Source of the DNA: Planctomycetota bacterium
GTDB taxonomy: Bacteria; Planctomycetota; B15-G4; SIAN01
Assembly (NCBI GenBank): GCA_028289345.1
Contig: JANQQL010000042.1
Coordinates: 62,001-126,000 of the forward strand
Reading direction: 5' to 3'
Length of the DNA: 64,000 nt
The position numbers and the translations under genes are program-made. Below the pieces are notes generated by a model. That model was given only the letters and a program-made list of their open reading frames with translations, had not been told where the DNA came from and made no database searches. This document shows positions 14,973-24,350 of this stretch, one piece after another (the stretch's first letter is position 1; each line of letters starts with the position of its first letter).

Positions 14973-16484
14973 ATGCGCATTTCGAAACTCTTCAACGAGA
15001 GGTCCGAGTTTGTCCTTGGTGGCGTCGCCGGCGGGGGAGCTGCCCTCGTCTTGGTGGTGGTGGCTCTCTTACTCTTCGCTCGCCCGCCTGAATCTTCGAC
15101 CGCCAAGGCGCTCGAGGATCCTTTCGAGACCAGGCGTGTTTCCATCTCGGTGCAGCAGGTGGGGCCGGGGGATGGACAGCCGAATTCGATCCCGGTCAAC
15201 GTTTTCGTCGATTCCAAGAACCCGGCCTTCGCGAACGTGGACGCGCGCATGTCCTTCAGCCGGCATGATTGGTTCAACGACGAAGGGGCGGGGGCCGGCA
15301 ACAGCCGGTCATTCCCGGATTCCGGGGGCATCACGATCGAGGTCCGCGAGGGGCGACGCCTCGTCGAAAGCTGGATCCGTCTGTACTACCTGGAGCCACG
15401 CAGCGATCGACGAACTCCCGTGGTCGAGATCCAAGCGGAAAAGAGCTGCGAGGTTCACCTCGCCCAGCTCCCTCCGGGACGTTACATCGTCCGGCTCGAG
15501 GAGGACCTGCAGCCGAACAGGGTCGTGCTTGCTGGGTCTCGACTCCAGGTGGAGCGCGGACTCGTCAACGCGATGTCCATCAACCTCTCCGCGGGCGAGG
15601 TCCTTCCCTGGTCCGAGGTGGTTGTCGACGTTTCGATTCCCAGTCTCGATGACCGGGAACCGCCGGTGACCGGAATCTACCTCGCGCCCTTGATCGGAGA
15701 GGGGCGCAGCGATCACGACAACACCCCGCTCGTTCTTCGTGGGGCTTCGCGCCTGAGTCGTTTCGGGACCAGTGTCCTCAGCTGGGGACCGCTGCAGGTT
15801 CTTCCCGGGCGCTATCAGGTCACCGTCTTGCCCATGAACTACGTCGAGCAGGGAGTCGTCTTGCCGGGCCGAAGCAAGCTCGCGCTGAATCTCCCCGTGG
15901 TTCGTCAGCGCACCATTCGCATCGTCGACGCCGAAACGAACGAGCTGGTCGAGTTGTCGGATCTTGCGATGCGAGCAACGTCCTCCAACGGGGATCCAGG
16001 ACCGGTGGCCTCGGATCCGCGAAGTCGTCGCGACTCCTGGACGAATCCGCTGCAAGCCTTCCTACCCTCTTGCAACATCATCGCCGACATTGAAGCCCTG
16101 GGATACAAGCCCGCTCGCAAGAGCTTCTCTTTAGACTCGATGGACGAAGAGATTACGCTGAGCCTGGACCGAGGCGTCGCCGTGCAGGTGTCCCTGGAAG
16201 TCGACGGCAACCCTCGAAACATCGACACCGACTGGCTTCGCTCGATCCGCGTGTTCGACCCTCGAGGCGACCTCGTCCCGGTCACCGGTTACCGAAGAAG
16301 CTTGGTCGAAGACGGCCGAGTGTCTTCCCGCAGTGGAACGTTGTATCTGCACGGCAACGGGCTTCTCCGGTTCGAAGCCCCGGGACCGCCTGGCACCGAT
16401 CATTGCCTTTCGGAGCGACTCCAGGTCACCGATGCCCAGGACTATGACCTGGTGTTTCACGTGCTCCGCAGAGAGGTGCCGTAG
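14973..16484 (+). CDS. Single-span membrane-anchored protein of unknown function
   Basis: A 503-residue protein. The ATG at 14973 is chosen because it places a short cytoplasmic tail (MRISKLFNERSE) before one strong transmembrane helix (FVLGGVAGGGAALVLVVVAL, about residues 12-37); an upstream start at 14835 would add 46 non-hydrophobic residues. The remainder is extracytoplasmic and beta-rich, with repeated phrases such as LPPGRYIVRLEE and VLPGRYQVTVLP, which resemble the strand-turn units of carboxypeptidase regulatory-like or PEGA-type folds. That suggests several small beta-sandwich modules. No catalytic motif is visible. Its role may be at the cell surface; not assigned. Confidence 0.7.
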   Translation: MRISKLFNERSEFVLGGVAGGGAALVLVVVALLLFARPPESSTAKALEDPFETRRVSISVQQVGPGDGQPNSIPVNVFVDSKNPAFANVDARMSFSRHDWFNDEGAGAGNSRSFPDSGGITIEVREGRRLVESWIRLYYLEPRSDRRTPVVEIQAEKSCEVHLAQLPPGRYIVRLEEDLQPNRVVLAGSRLQVERGLVNAMSINLSAGEVLPWSEVVVDVSIPSLDDREPPVTGIYLAPLIGEGRSDHDNTPLVLRGASRLSRFGTSVLSWGPLQVLPGRYQVTVLPMNYVEQGVVLPGRSKLALNLPVVRQRTIRIVDAETNELVELSDLAMRATSSNGDPGPVASDPRSRRDSWTNPLQAFLPSCNIIADIEALGYKPARKSFSLDSMDEEITLSLDRGVAVQVSLEVDGNPRNIDTDWLRSIRVFDPRGDLVPVTGYRRSLVEDGRVSSRSGTLYLHGNGLLRFEAPGPPGTDHCLSERLQVTDAQDYDLVFHVLRREVP

Positions 16485-16556
16485 CGAAGCAACTCGAGCG
16501 TCCGCATCGTTCCATCGTCGAAGCTTCGTTCGGTCCCTGTTGCTGATCTGTGTCGA

Positions 16557-17168
16557 TCAGTTCGGACGCGCCTGGTCAATCTCATCGCGAGCGGATCCAG
16601 CGTCCTCTGGGCGCTTCTCCTCGCCGCTCACAAACCTCACCAGCTCGGGGGCGCTGTCGATGGCTTTGGTGGGATCGGGTTGGCGGGAGCCGTCGGTGGA
16701 TCGGTGTTTTCGGTGCTTGGCGAGACCTGGGTCCTTCGGCGGTTCCTGTGGGGAGCGTTGGGAGAAGGGATGGAACTTGAGCTCGCTGTTGGCCAGGTCG
16801 TCGGGGACCACCAGCTTGTGAGTCCACTCGCCGTGCTTGTCGAGAGTGCCTGCGGCGATCCACTCGAAGACCGATTGTCCATCTCGCTCGACGATCGCGA
16901 GAAGCGCGGGAGCCCCGGGTTCCCCGCCACGGGTGTGGAGGAGCAGGCGGTCGCCGGTCGCGACCTGGCTCTCTTCGGCTTGTAGAGAGATGTCATTGAC
17001 GGCGAAGGCGTAGGCGCGGCCTTCGTCTCGGCCGGGGATGGAGCTGACGTTGAATGCGACTGTGCCGACCATCATGTCTGCAAGCCCGTCCCCGTTCACG
17101 TTTCCCGCGCCTGCTACGGAGTGCCTAGTGTGAAAGGCAGTTTCGGCATCCGCCTTGGTTTCAGCCAT
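16557..17168 (-). pseudogene. 5'-truncated FG-GAP repeat protein
   Basis: A 203-codon frame that begins directly inside a repeat: SVAGAGNVNGDGLADMMVGT followed by GRAYAFAVNDISLQ is the final FG-GAP (integrin alpha-like) repeat and the usual downstream beta domain of large exported planctomycete proteins. Such proteins normally have a signal peptide and many repeats; here both are missing, and upstream sequence (17169 onward) shows no continuation in any minus-strand frame. The break coincides with the left edge of a lower-GC segment. The simplest reading is a gene cut by insertion or deletion, leaving its 3' end. The last 60 codons are Lys/Pro/Asp-rich and may also be degraded. A short functional gene is possible but less likely. 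Confidence 0.6.
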
Positions 17169-17849
17169 CCAGATTTGACAGTGGCTGAATTCCCCTTACC
17201 TCGAAGGTGGTTTCGTTCTCTAGCGAAGAAGCCGCGGCCTTGCTAGCGAACTGAGCCCACTCTCTTGTTTGTTGGGAAGGGTTCGAGCCCTAGTGGGCTG
17301 CGCACGCTTGAACAGGCTTCCGATGATGTGCTGTTTGTACGGCTCTTCGTCGTAGTACGATCCCAGGGGCACGAGCCTCGTGCGAGGTGCTGCAAACCTC
17401 ACGGCCCAGGCACGCTGCGTTCGCCTCTTGTTCATCCCAAAACTTCCGCCCTCTCTATGCTACGGACATGTCTTCACGTTTCCGCTCTGGTGAGTTGTCA
17501 ACTTCTCCGGCAGGTCAAACTGCGTACGGGTGTCTGTCCCTTGATAGGGTTTCGCTCGACATCCATACGTTCCAAGGTTTCCATCACTGGTCCTCGTGAT
17601 TCACAAGCAGCGCGCGTGTCCCGATCTTTGGCCTAGTTGCGATAGTGATCGTAGGGCAACTGCGAAGAGAATGTCGAGTTGCATTGGAAGCCAGTTGCTG
17701 GGAGAGCTATGCTTGTGCGTTGTCGCGGCGCAATCTAGGTCCAAAAGCCCATTCGAATAAAGCAGTGCGCGAGGACTAGAGGCAGTCGAGCACGTCATAG
17801 AAATTGGAGAGCACAAGATTGCAGGCATCACGTCCTTGAGAGAGAGGTT
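17169..17849. other. 681-base lower-GC intergenic region
   Basis: No gene can be supported. Base composition is visibly more AT-rich than in the flanks. A minus-strand frame of 71 codons (17220-17435) is the longest candidate; it has no recognisable domain and no clear ribosome site. The region contains the nested inverted repeat at 17254-17299 and a GAGAGAGAGG ribosome site just before the next gene at 17850. It marks the left edge of the three-gene segment that follows. Confidence 0.5.
17254..17299. repeat. Nested inverted repeat with tRNA T-arm-like core
   Basis: Outer arms AGCCCACT (17254-17261) and AGTGGGCT (17292-17299) are perfect inverses. Between them lies GGGTTCGAGCCC (about 17278-17290), itself self-complementary at its ends and similar to a tRNA T-stem-loop. 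The outer right arm would occupy the place of a tRNA acceptor strand, but no D-arm, anticodon arm or CCA is found, so it is not a tRNA. It could be a tRNA-end fragment left by an integration event, or a chance hairpin. Confidence 0.3.
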
Positions 17850-18800
17850 ATGTGGGACAATACCATTACTCCATTTACGCTACTCATTTCGACGTTCGTT
17901 CTTCAGTTTTCATTCGCCCAGTTTCCAGATGAGCAGGCGGGACCGGCCCTGAGCCTCAGTTACTTCGAGCAGCAGCTTCGTCCAGACAATGCCAAGGGCA
18001 CGCCTTACGCGAGGCGGGGCGAGCGCCTCGAAGGCTACGTACGTCAGAACATTTCGAAGAACGTACCAACGGACTTTGACGCAAAGCTCATTCCCGTTTC
18101 GCTTGTCCATCAGTTCGAACGCTTTTCTCGAGAAGACACGGAGTGGGTTGTGCGGTGGCCACGAGTGGCCCATGGCAAGGTCTGGCTACACGCCGAACTT
18201 CAACACGACCGTAGTTACCGTATGGACGCTTTTCCTACAGCCGCTAGTGGTGAGTTTCGTTGGCCGCTCGAATGTTTACGCACCGAGAATCTCAATTCAC
18301 AGGACTTGAAGCTGAAGGTCTGTCTTTTGGGAAAGGATCGGTGGGTAAAGCCACTAGAGGGGCAGTCGCTGAGTTACGCCGTGCCGGCATGGTTTGCTTC
18401 TGAAGATGCTCCTGTGTTACTGCCCGTAGCAACCGAAGCGGCTTCCGGGGAAGGCGGAACACCCACACTGAAGTTGATGCTTAGGGCGGACTCGATGATC
18501 GATACCTTGACCTGTTCGCTAACGCACTATCGGCGAGATGGCGAAAGAAAGTCTTGGCACAGGGTTAGAGAAATCGTGGACGAAGGGCAGATTTATCCGG
18601 GTGAGATCGTCAGTATTTCTCTGCTGACGAGGAAGCAGCCGTCCTTGTCGGCGGGCTACTACCGAATGAAGATTCGATTTGAATCAGACTCCGCCGATGA
18701 TCCAAGCTCTACCCACGTGAGCTTCCTCCTCCCACGAGCATTGGCGCTGCTCAACGGGACGGCCCCGGTGGGTGAGGCATCATCCCACGACTCGCCATGA
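17850..18800 (+). CDS. Secreted protein of unknown function (first gene of three-gene cassette)
   Basis: A 316-residue exported protein. ATG at 17850 has GAGAGAGAGG immediately upstream. A signal peptide (residues 1-23, LLISTFVLQFSFA) is followed by a soluble, beta-rich body without a recognised domain; only two cysteines are apparent (ECLR and KVCLLG near residues 143-158). The stop overlaps the next gene's start (ATGA at 18797-18800), so the two are translationally coupled and probably work together. Codon and base use are more AT-rich than in the surrounding genes, by eye, which suggests recent acquisition of this segment. Function unknown. Confidence 0.7.
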   Translation: MWDNTITPFTLLISTFVLQFSFAQFPDEQAGPALSLSYFEQQLRPDNAKGTPYARRGERLEGYVRQNISKNVPTDFDAKLIPVSLVHQFERFSREDTEWVVRWPRVAHGKVWLHAELQHDRSYRMDAFPTAASGEFRWPLECLRTENLNSQDLKLKVCLLGKDRWVKPLEGQSLSYAVPAWFASEDAPVLLPVATEAASGEGGTPTLKLMLRADSMIDTLTCSLTHYRRDGERKSWHRVREIVDEGQIYPGEIVSISLLTRKQPSLSAGYYRMKIRFESDSADDPSSTHVSFLLPRALALLNGTAPVGEASSHDSP

Positions 18801-20119
18801 CGATGGATCGGGAAGTTGTCGATGAGGCGATCGCGAGGTTGGCGCGCCGCCAGGAAGAGCTGCAGGACTTGCGGGGCGTTCGTACCAGTGGCTTAGCCGG
18901 CCGTAGCGAAGAGCTCAGCAAGGTGGCTCGATTGCACGACGAGCTGGTCGCTGAGCGATGGCGAACGAGTCGTCCTTCCATCCGACTTGCAAAGAAGCTG
19001 CTAAGCAGATCACCTCGAGCTCTGATCCGCGTGTTTGCCATTCTGATCTCGTCGGCTGATGTTGCGTGTGTTGTCGCTGCTGTGGCAATCTTGCTGCTGT
19101 TTACGGTGCCAGTGTCTCGCGAAATCACTGCATCCGTGGATGCTTCGGTTGGGGGCGTGTCGTTTCGCGCAGCGAGAGGCGGACAGCTCCGGCTCCGTCC
19201 ACTTCACATTACGACACTGTCTGTCCAAGGAGTCGAATTTGCGGAATATGAGTTGCCTAGTGGCGAAATCCGTCCCTGGAGTCCCAGTCAACGGCAATCT
19301 CCAAGTCTATCAATCAAACCCACGGGAGATTCTGAAGGCGGCTCGATGAAGATCGATAGGTTCAAATTCGACAGTGGCTCCGTAGTTCGTTTGGACTGGC
19401 ACGCGGGGAGGCGTGAGCTGGCGGTTGCCGTGAGGGATGGTGTCGTCCGCCTGCGAGTCGATCCCCGTGACCCGATGGAGTTACGCCTCCCCCAGTCAGC
19501 GGAGGTTGTTGTTCCCCGTTCAGGGGCAGGACAAGAGCCAGTGTCTCTTGGAGTTGGAAAGGAGGTCGGGATTCGTGGGAATCCGGAAAAGGAGATGGTG
19601 GTGACAATGCGCTTGGCGGAGTTTGATGCGCTTTGGGCAAGTGAGGAGCCTGTGGGCTTGGACGTGATGTTCTCGCAATCAACTTCGGAGCTCGACTTCC
19701 GGCGCGAGCGGGTTGAGACTCTCGGCAACTCTCATGCTCATCCCAGAGAGCGTAAGGCCCTCCACGCCTCTCTTATTCACTCCGGAGAGTTAAGGCTCGG
19801 CGGAGTTGAGAAGGCCGTTGAGCTCCGTACGTTCGAGCGCCTCAAGCTACTTGTCGTCAAGGGTGCTTTGGATCGGCTAACATTGCGACCCGAGTCGTTG
19901 GAAGCGCGCTGGCGGGGCGTAGTCAGTGAAGCCAGGACCGGCGACCCTGATTCCGAGCGCAACCATATGCAACCGGTGCTGGTGCACTACTTCGGTGCAC
20001 GCGCGCCGCTTGTCTTCATCGCCTTGGAGGTCTGGCTGTCCATTGCATTTGTCGGGCTCGTCACTCGCCGGCAACGTCGTCAATCGGATCTCTGGAGCGT
20101 ACTTAGGACGGTCTCTTAG
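18797..20119 (+). CDS. Two-span membrane protein of unknown function (second gene of cassette)
   Basis: A 440-residue protein coupled by ATGA overlap to the upstream secreted protein. Residues 1-75 are charged and probably form a cytoplasmic coiled coil (REVVDEAIARLARRQEELQD). Transmembrane helices are at about 76-105 and 401-422, leaving roughly 295 residues between them outside the cytoplasm. That external part is beta-rich, with repeated strand motifs but no family I recognise. The tail TRRQRRQSDLW is basic, which fits a cytoplasmic C terminus. The topology, short coiled coil inside and large domain outside, is that of a receptor or a scaffold. It precedes the protease gene by 117 bases. 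Confidence 0.7.
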   Translation: MTMDREVVDEAIARLARRQEELQDLRGVRTSGLAGRSEELSKVARLHDELVAERWRTSRPSIRLAKKLLSRSPRALIRVFAILISSADVACVVAAVAILLLFTVPVSREITASVDASVGGVSFRAARGGQLRLRPLHITTLSVQGVEFAEYELPSGEIRPWSPSQRQSPSLSIKPTGDSEGGSMKIDRFKFDSGSVVRLDWHAGRRELAVAVRDGVVRLRVDPRDPMELRLPQSAEVVVPRSGAGQEPVSLGVGKEVGIRGNPEKEMVVTMRLAEFDALWASEEPVGLDVMFSQSTSELDFRRERVETLGNSHAHPRERKALHASLIHSGELRLGGVEKAVELRTFERLKLLVVKGALDRLTLRPESLEARWRGVVSEARTGDPDSERNHMQPVLVHYFGARAPLVFIALEVWLSIAFVGLVTRRQRRQSDLWSVLRTVS

Positions 20120-20236
20120 AAGTATCTTGAGTCTCTGTTTGCGGGAAGTTTCGATTTCCAGCATCCTTCTGTGCCATTCCAGTTGACATGGGCGGGATGC
20201 AAGGTGGCGTTCCACCAGGACCCAAGTGAGTGATTG

Positions 20237-21754
20237 ATGATTCGTCGTCTTCTTGTCATCGCTGTTTGTTTCTCCTTTCTTTGTCTCCAAGTGCCCGGGC
20301 AGGTTCGTTCTCCGCAGAACGAGGCTCAGCGGCACATCGTGGCCGTCCGGTCCATCCTGTCCGGAGGCGAAGTCCGTTTCGGCTGCGGGATTCTTGTCGG
20401 GCAACAAGACGAGAGCCTGGTTGTCTTGACTGCGCGCCACGTCATCTTTAATGATGAAAGTGGCGAGCCGGCCAAGCGGATCGATGTTCTCTTCGAGCGC
20501 GACGACGAGTGGGTGACCCCTGACAGGGTTGTCGCCGAGGATGAGGCCACGGATTTGGCTGCGCTTGCGATTGGATCGACAAAGACCAAGCTTGATCTGG
20601 GCAGTCTCTTCTCAAGTCTACGTGTGGCTACACCCTCAATGCTTCGGCCTGGTTCGGGCAAGGCCCTCGGTGTCGCCGACAGGACCGGCACGATCCAGGC
20701 CATTGAACTCGAGCTCCGCGGAGAGTCCGGGGGGATCGTTCGTTTCGCCGGAGCTGTGCGCAAAGGTTACTCCGGTGGAGGCTTGTTCACCGAGGACTGG
20801 TATTTCGCGGGTCTTGTGCACAGTCGTGGGGGAGCTGGAGATGATCATGAGGCGAGCTCTTTCACGCGACTAGCCGCGTTTTGCAAGCAGAACAGCCTGC
20901 CCTTTGGTTTCAGTGCGATGCCCGCGCTGGGGCCTCTCGTTCGAGCGCAAGCCGATGAGCGGAGCGCAATCCTGTTCATGTGGAAGCAGAACGGGCCAAC
21001 AACCGTGAAGCGTGACTGGCTTCGCCTCCATTTGACTCAGCGATCCGACAACCGATTCGGCGGGGAGGCCTTTGCCAAGCGGAAGACAGGTCCCTTCACC
21101 CTCTCAGTTGACGGAGACGCCGGTCGACTAAGTGTGCCAAACATCACTGACCTCGGGCGGCTGTCACAGCTCGACTTTCGCCTGGAAACCGAAGATGTGC
21201 TTCCTGGGTTCGCCGTTTATCGACTTGAGAGCAACCTCGTCCAGGGAGATCTCGCCGTTCCGGTGGGAGAAGCACGCATACTACTGGAAGATATCATCGG
21301 TAAGGTCGGAACAAATGAGTTCATTGCGAATGCGGGAGGAACGGGAACTGTAGAAAAGCTTCACCGCTATGGAGACCGCCCGCCATTGATTCCTATCTAC
21401 CTCCAGATCTACAAGCAAAACTGGAACATCAACGGTATCCCTGTGCCAGTGCCGATCTCGATGCGGGAACATGGGATCAAGCTTGTCGGCCGGCTGAGTT
21501 TCAACAAGATCTTCTTCAAAAAGAAGCCAAAGGAGCAGGGCACTTTGCTCAATTCGCGCCTAGTTGTGTTGGGCGAGGACCGCGGAACGGAACTGGCAGT
21601 GACGAGCGTGCCTGGTCCCGGCGAGCCTCTCGACTTCGAGTTCACCATTCCGCGACCGGAACGCGAAATCATCCTGTGTGCCCGAGGGGAGAAGGGAGGC
21701 CGCGACGTGCGTGTGGTGATCGAGTGTCTCCGGATGCTGCCCCTCGAGAAGTGA
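20237..21754 (+). CDS. Secreted trypsin-fold serine protease (third gene of cassette)
   Basis: A 505-residue exported S1-type protease. ATG at 20237 is used; an in-frame TTG sits just before it. The signal peptide covers residues 1-22. The catalytic triad can be read as H68 (VVLTARHVIF), D106 (ATDLAALAI) and S179 (RKGYSGGGLF), in the right order and spacing for a chymotrypsin fold of about 200 residues. The remaining about 280 residues (225-505) are beta-rich with no PDZ domain visible, so this is not a DegP/HtrA protein. The extra domain may bind a substrate or the two upstream partners. The gene follows the coupled pair by 117 bases and shares their lower GC, so the three are treated as a unit. 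Confidence 0.8.
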   Translation: MIRRLLVIAVCFSFLCLQVPGQVRSPQNEAQRHIVAVRSILSGGEVRFGCGILVGQQDESLVVLTARHVIFNDESGEPAKRIDVLFERDDEWVTPDRVVAEDEATDLAALAIGSTKTKLDLGSLFSSLRVATPSMLRPGSGKALGVADRTGTIQAIELELRGESGGIVRFAGAVRKGYSGGGLFTEDWYFAGLVHSRGGAGDDHEASSFTRLAAFCKQNSLPFGFSAMPALGPLVRAQADERSAILFMWKQNGPTTVKRDWLRLHLTQRSDNRFGGEAFAKRKTGPFTLSVDGDAGRLSVPNITDLGRLSQLDFRLETEDVLPGFAVYRLESNLVQGDLAVPVGEARILLEDIIGKVGTNEFIANAGGTGTVEKLHRYGDRPPLIPIYLQIYKQNWNINGIPVPVPISMREHGIKLVGRLSFNKIFFKKKPKEQGTLLNSRLVVLGEDRGTELAVTSVPGPGEPLDFEFTIPRPEREIILCARGEKGGRDVRVVIECLRMLPLEK

Positions 21755-21915
21755 AGACCAACTCAGTGATCTCCTCGACAGAGCGATGAGAGCCTAGCAG
21801 CTGTGCCTCCCGAAAGCCCATGGTTCATGCACTCGCATCGAATCGACCCGATCACGCGCTCACAGAGCGGAGCGCCCTCGGCTTTCGGGGTTCGCACGAG
21901 TTTTCGATAGGAAAC

Positions 21916-22803
21916 CTAGATCTCCTTCCGAAGAGCCTCTTCCAGCTGCGCAAACTGGAACGAATACCCCGCTGCCACCGCCGTCGCGGCGCTCACGCGA
22001 GTGCTGGAAAGAAGCAGCTCTTCGCCCATCTCTCCAAAGACAAGGCGGACGGCAAACGTCGGCATCGGAAACAACGTCGGCCGGCGCAGCACTTTGCCGA
22101 GGGTCTTGGTGAATTCCTGGTTCGTCACCGGGTGGGGGGAGACGGCGTTCAAGGGGCCGCGGAGTGACGAGTCCTGGAGCGCGTGGCAGATCAGGCCGAT
22201 CACGTCGTCTCGATGAATCCAGCTCATGAACTGGGTTCCTGGTCCCATTCGCCCGCCGGCTCCCATTCGGAAAGGACCCAGCATCTGTTTGAGCGCACCG
22301 CCGTGCTTGGACAACACGACGCCGATGCGGAGTGAGACGACGCGCAGCCCGGCATCTCGAGCAGGGCTGGTGGCTTGTTCCCAGTCTCGGCAAGTTTCCG
22401 CCAGGAAGCCGGTGCCGGGTGCCGCGCTTTCCTCGAGCAGCTCGTCGCCGCGATTGCCGTAGAAGCCAATCGCGGATGCGCAGACCAGGGTCGAGGGTTT
22501 CTGCTTCCAGCGAGCGAGGGACTCGCAGAGGGCTCGGGTGCCTTGAACTCGACTGTCTCGAATGCGTTGTTTCTTGCTCGCCGACCAACGTCCGGCAATG
22601 TTCTCTCCAGCCAGATGGACGATGGCGTCCAGAGGAGTGTCGGGCTCTTTCTCGATTCCCCCCTGGGATGGGTTCCAAAGGAGTTCCGAGCCGGAAGCGG
22701 CGTGACGCACCAAAGGAATGACTTCGTGTCCTTCCTGCGTCAGTCGGGAAGACAAAGCTCCTCCGACCAACCCCGTGGCACCGCTGACGGCGACACGGAT
22801 CAT
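21916..22803 (-). CDS. TIGR01777-family (YfcH-like) SDR epimerase
   Basis: A 295-residue cytoplasmic extended-SDR protein. The Rossmann motif SGATGLVGGALS is at residues 7-18, followed by the family phrases VHLAGENIAGRWSASKKQRI, SAIGFYGNRGDE and SWIHRDDVIGLI, and a C-terminal DUF1731-type segment ending EEALRKEI. These identify the TIGR01777/SDR39U1 family, NAD(P)-binding proteins of unproven substrate. Its start ATG at 22803 overlaps the stop of the aldehyde dehydrogenase gene (ATGA), so the two are coupled. It is the last gene of the long minus-strand run. The assignment to family is firm; the reaction is not. Confidence 0.9.
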   Translation of the reverse strand: MIRVAVSGATGLVGGALSSRLTQEGHEVIPLVRHAASGSELLWNPSQGGIEKEPDTPLDAIVHLAGENIAGRWSASKKQRIRDSRVQGTRALCESLARWKQKPSTLVCASAIGFYGNRGDELLEESAAPGTGFLAETCRDWEQATSPARDAGLRVVSLRIGVVLSKHGGALKQMLGPFRMGAGGRMGPGTQFMSWIHRDDVIGLICHALQDSSLRGPLNAVSPHPVTNQEFTKTLGKVLRRPTLFPMPTFAVRLVFGEMGEELLLSSTRVSAATAVAAGYSFQFAQLEEALRKEI

Positions 22804-24227
22804 GGCTGCCGAATCACGAGAAGGCGGATCTCGGTCATGTCTTCCATGGCGAAGCGCACTCCTTCCCGGCCGAGGCCACTGTCTTTCACACCGCCGTAGG
22901 GCATGTTATCGACTCGCCAAGAAGGAACGTCGCCAATCACCACGCCGCCAACGTCGAGGCGATCCCAGGCGCGCTGAGCCTTGTACAGGTCCCGGGTGAA
23001 GATCCCGGCCTGGAGGCCGAAGGTGCTGTCGTTGACTTCGTCCAGTGCCGCGTCAAAGTCGCGGAACGAGGAAAGCACGGCGACCGGTCCGAAGGCTTCC
23101 TTGCAGACCACGTCCTGGTCGCGCGACACATTCTCTAGAAGGGTCGCCTCCAGCATGGCTCCTTCCCGCTTGCCACCGCACAACAGGTTGGCTCCGTTCG
23201 CAACAGCGCCTTCGATCCAGGAGTGGAGGCGCGTGGCTTCCTTCTCCGAGATCATCGGACCGATCTGGGTCTCTTCCTCCTTGGGATCGCCCATGGGCAA
23301 CGCTTTGGTCGCGGTGATCAAGCGATCGCGGAATTCTTCGTAGATGGACTCGTGGATCAGAATGCGTTGCACACCGATGCAGCTCTGTCCGGACTGATAG
23401 AAGGCCCCGAACACCACGCGAGTCACGGCGTCGTCGAGGTCCGTGTTCTCGTCCACGATGCAGGCCGCGTTGCCACCCAGCTCCAGCACGACCTTCTTCT
23501 TGCCGGCGCGAGCTTTCAGGTCCCAGCCGACTCCAGGAGAACCGGTGAAGCTCAAGAGTTTCAGCCGATCGTCTTCGGTGAAGAGAGAGGCTCCGTCACG
23601 GCTGCAAGGAAGAATTGAGAACGCGCCCTTCGGCAGATCGGTTTCGGCCAGGATCTCGCCCATGATGAGCGCGCCGATGGGGGTGGCACTTGCGGGTTTC
23701 AATAGGAACGGGCAGCCAACCGCGAGGGCCGGGGCAACTTTGTGGGCCACCAGGTTGAGAGGAAAGTTGAACGGACTGATAAACGAGCAAGCGCCCAGAG
23801 GCACGCGCTTGTACATGCCGGAATAGCCGTGGGCCCGGGGAGTGATGTCGAGTGGCATGATCTCGCCGCCCAGGCGGGTGGCTTCCCCGGCCGCGACGCG
23901 GAAGGTGTCGATCAGTCGGGTGACCTCTCCGCGGCTGTCGCGAATCGGTTTGCCCGCCTCGATGCAGAGAGACAGAGCCAGCTCGTCGAAGCGTTCGGTG
24001 AAGCGCTTCACACAATGTTCCAGGATCGCGACTCGTTCATACGCCGCGAGGTTGCGCATGGGCTCCTCGGCGGCCACGGCGAGTTCAATGCCCCGTTCGA
24101 TCACCGCGGGTTCCGCGAGGGTGATCTCGGTGGCTGCTTCGCCGCTGAACTTGTCGGTGACCTCGAGCCGAGGGCCGTCGGTGAACGGCTCATTGCCCAG
24201 GAACGACGGGTAGTGGGGCTTCAACAT
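22800..24227 (-). CDS. NAD(P)-dependent aldehyde dehydrogenase
   Basis: A 475-residue ALDH superfamily enzyme, complete. The general base is E249 (VVLELGGNA) and the catalytic nucleophile C283 (YQSGQSCIGVQRI); SPFNFPLNLVAHKVAPALA and LLSFTGSPGVG form the cofactor site. It oxidises an aldehyde to an acid, probably in the cytoplasm. The sequence is of the ALDH11/lactaldehyde or non-phosphorylating GAPDH-like type rather than the betaine aldehyde class, judged by eye. It lies 123 bases after an acetolactate-synthase-like gene and is coupled to the epimerase. Association of an ALDH with this type of ThDP enzyme recurs in other bacteria, from memory; the pathway is not settled. Confidence 0.92.
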   Translation of the reverse strand: MLKPHYPSFLGNEPFTDGPRLEVTDKFSGEAATEITLAEPAVIERGIELAVAAEEPMRNLAAYERVAILEHCVKRFTERFDELALSLCIEAGKPIRDSRGEVTRLIDTFRVAAGEATRLGGEIMPLDITPRAHGYSGMYKRVPLGACSFISPFNFPLNLVAHKVAPALAVGCPFLLKPASATPIGALIMGEILAETDLPKGAFSILPCSRDGASLFTEDDRLKLLSFTGSPGVGWDLKARAGKKKVVLELGGNAACIVDENTDLDDAVTRVVFGAFYQSGQSCIGVQRILIHESIYEEFRDRLITATKALPMGDPKEEETQIGPMISEKEATRLHSWIEGAVANGANLLCGGKREGAMLEATLLENVSRDQDVVCKEAFGPVAVLSSFRDFDAALDEVNDSTFGLQAGIFTRDLYKAQRAWDRLDVGGVVIGDVPSWRVDNMPYGGVKDSGLGREGVRFAMEDMTEIRLLVIRQP

Positions 24228-24350
24228 GGGTATTTCCCGATGGGTTGGCGGAACAACGGACTCTTCTGACAGCCGTCCTTGGCGGACTCTGACTCCTCCC
24301 AGGAACGTCCGGTTGGCGAACGTCTTCCCGACATTGTCACTGTTGCGAGA

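Noticed and set aside
20175..20225. TTGACA-like -35 before the protease gene
   Set aside because: No acceptable -10 at 16-18 bases, so a separate promoter for the protease is not supported.
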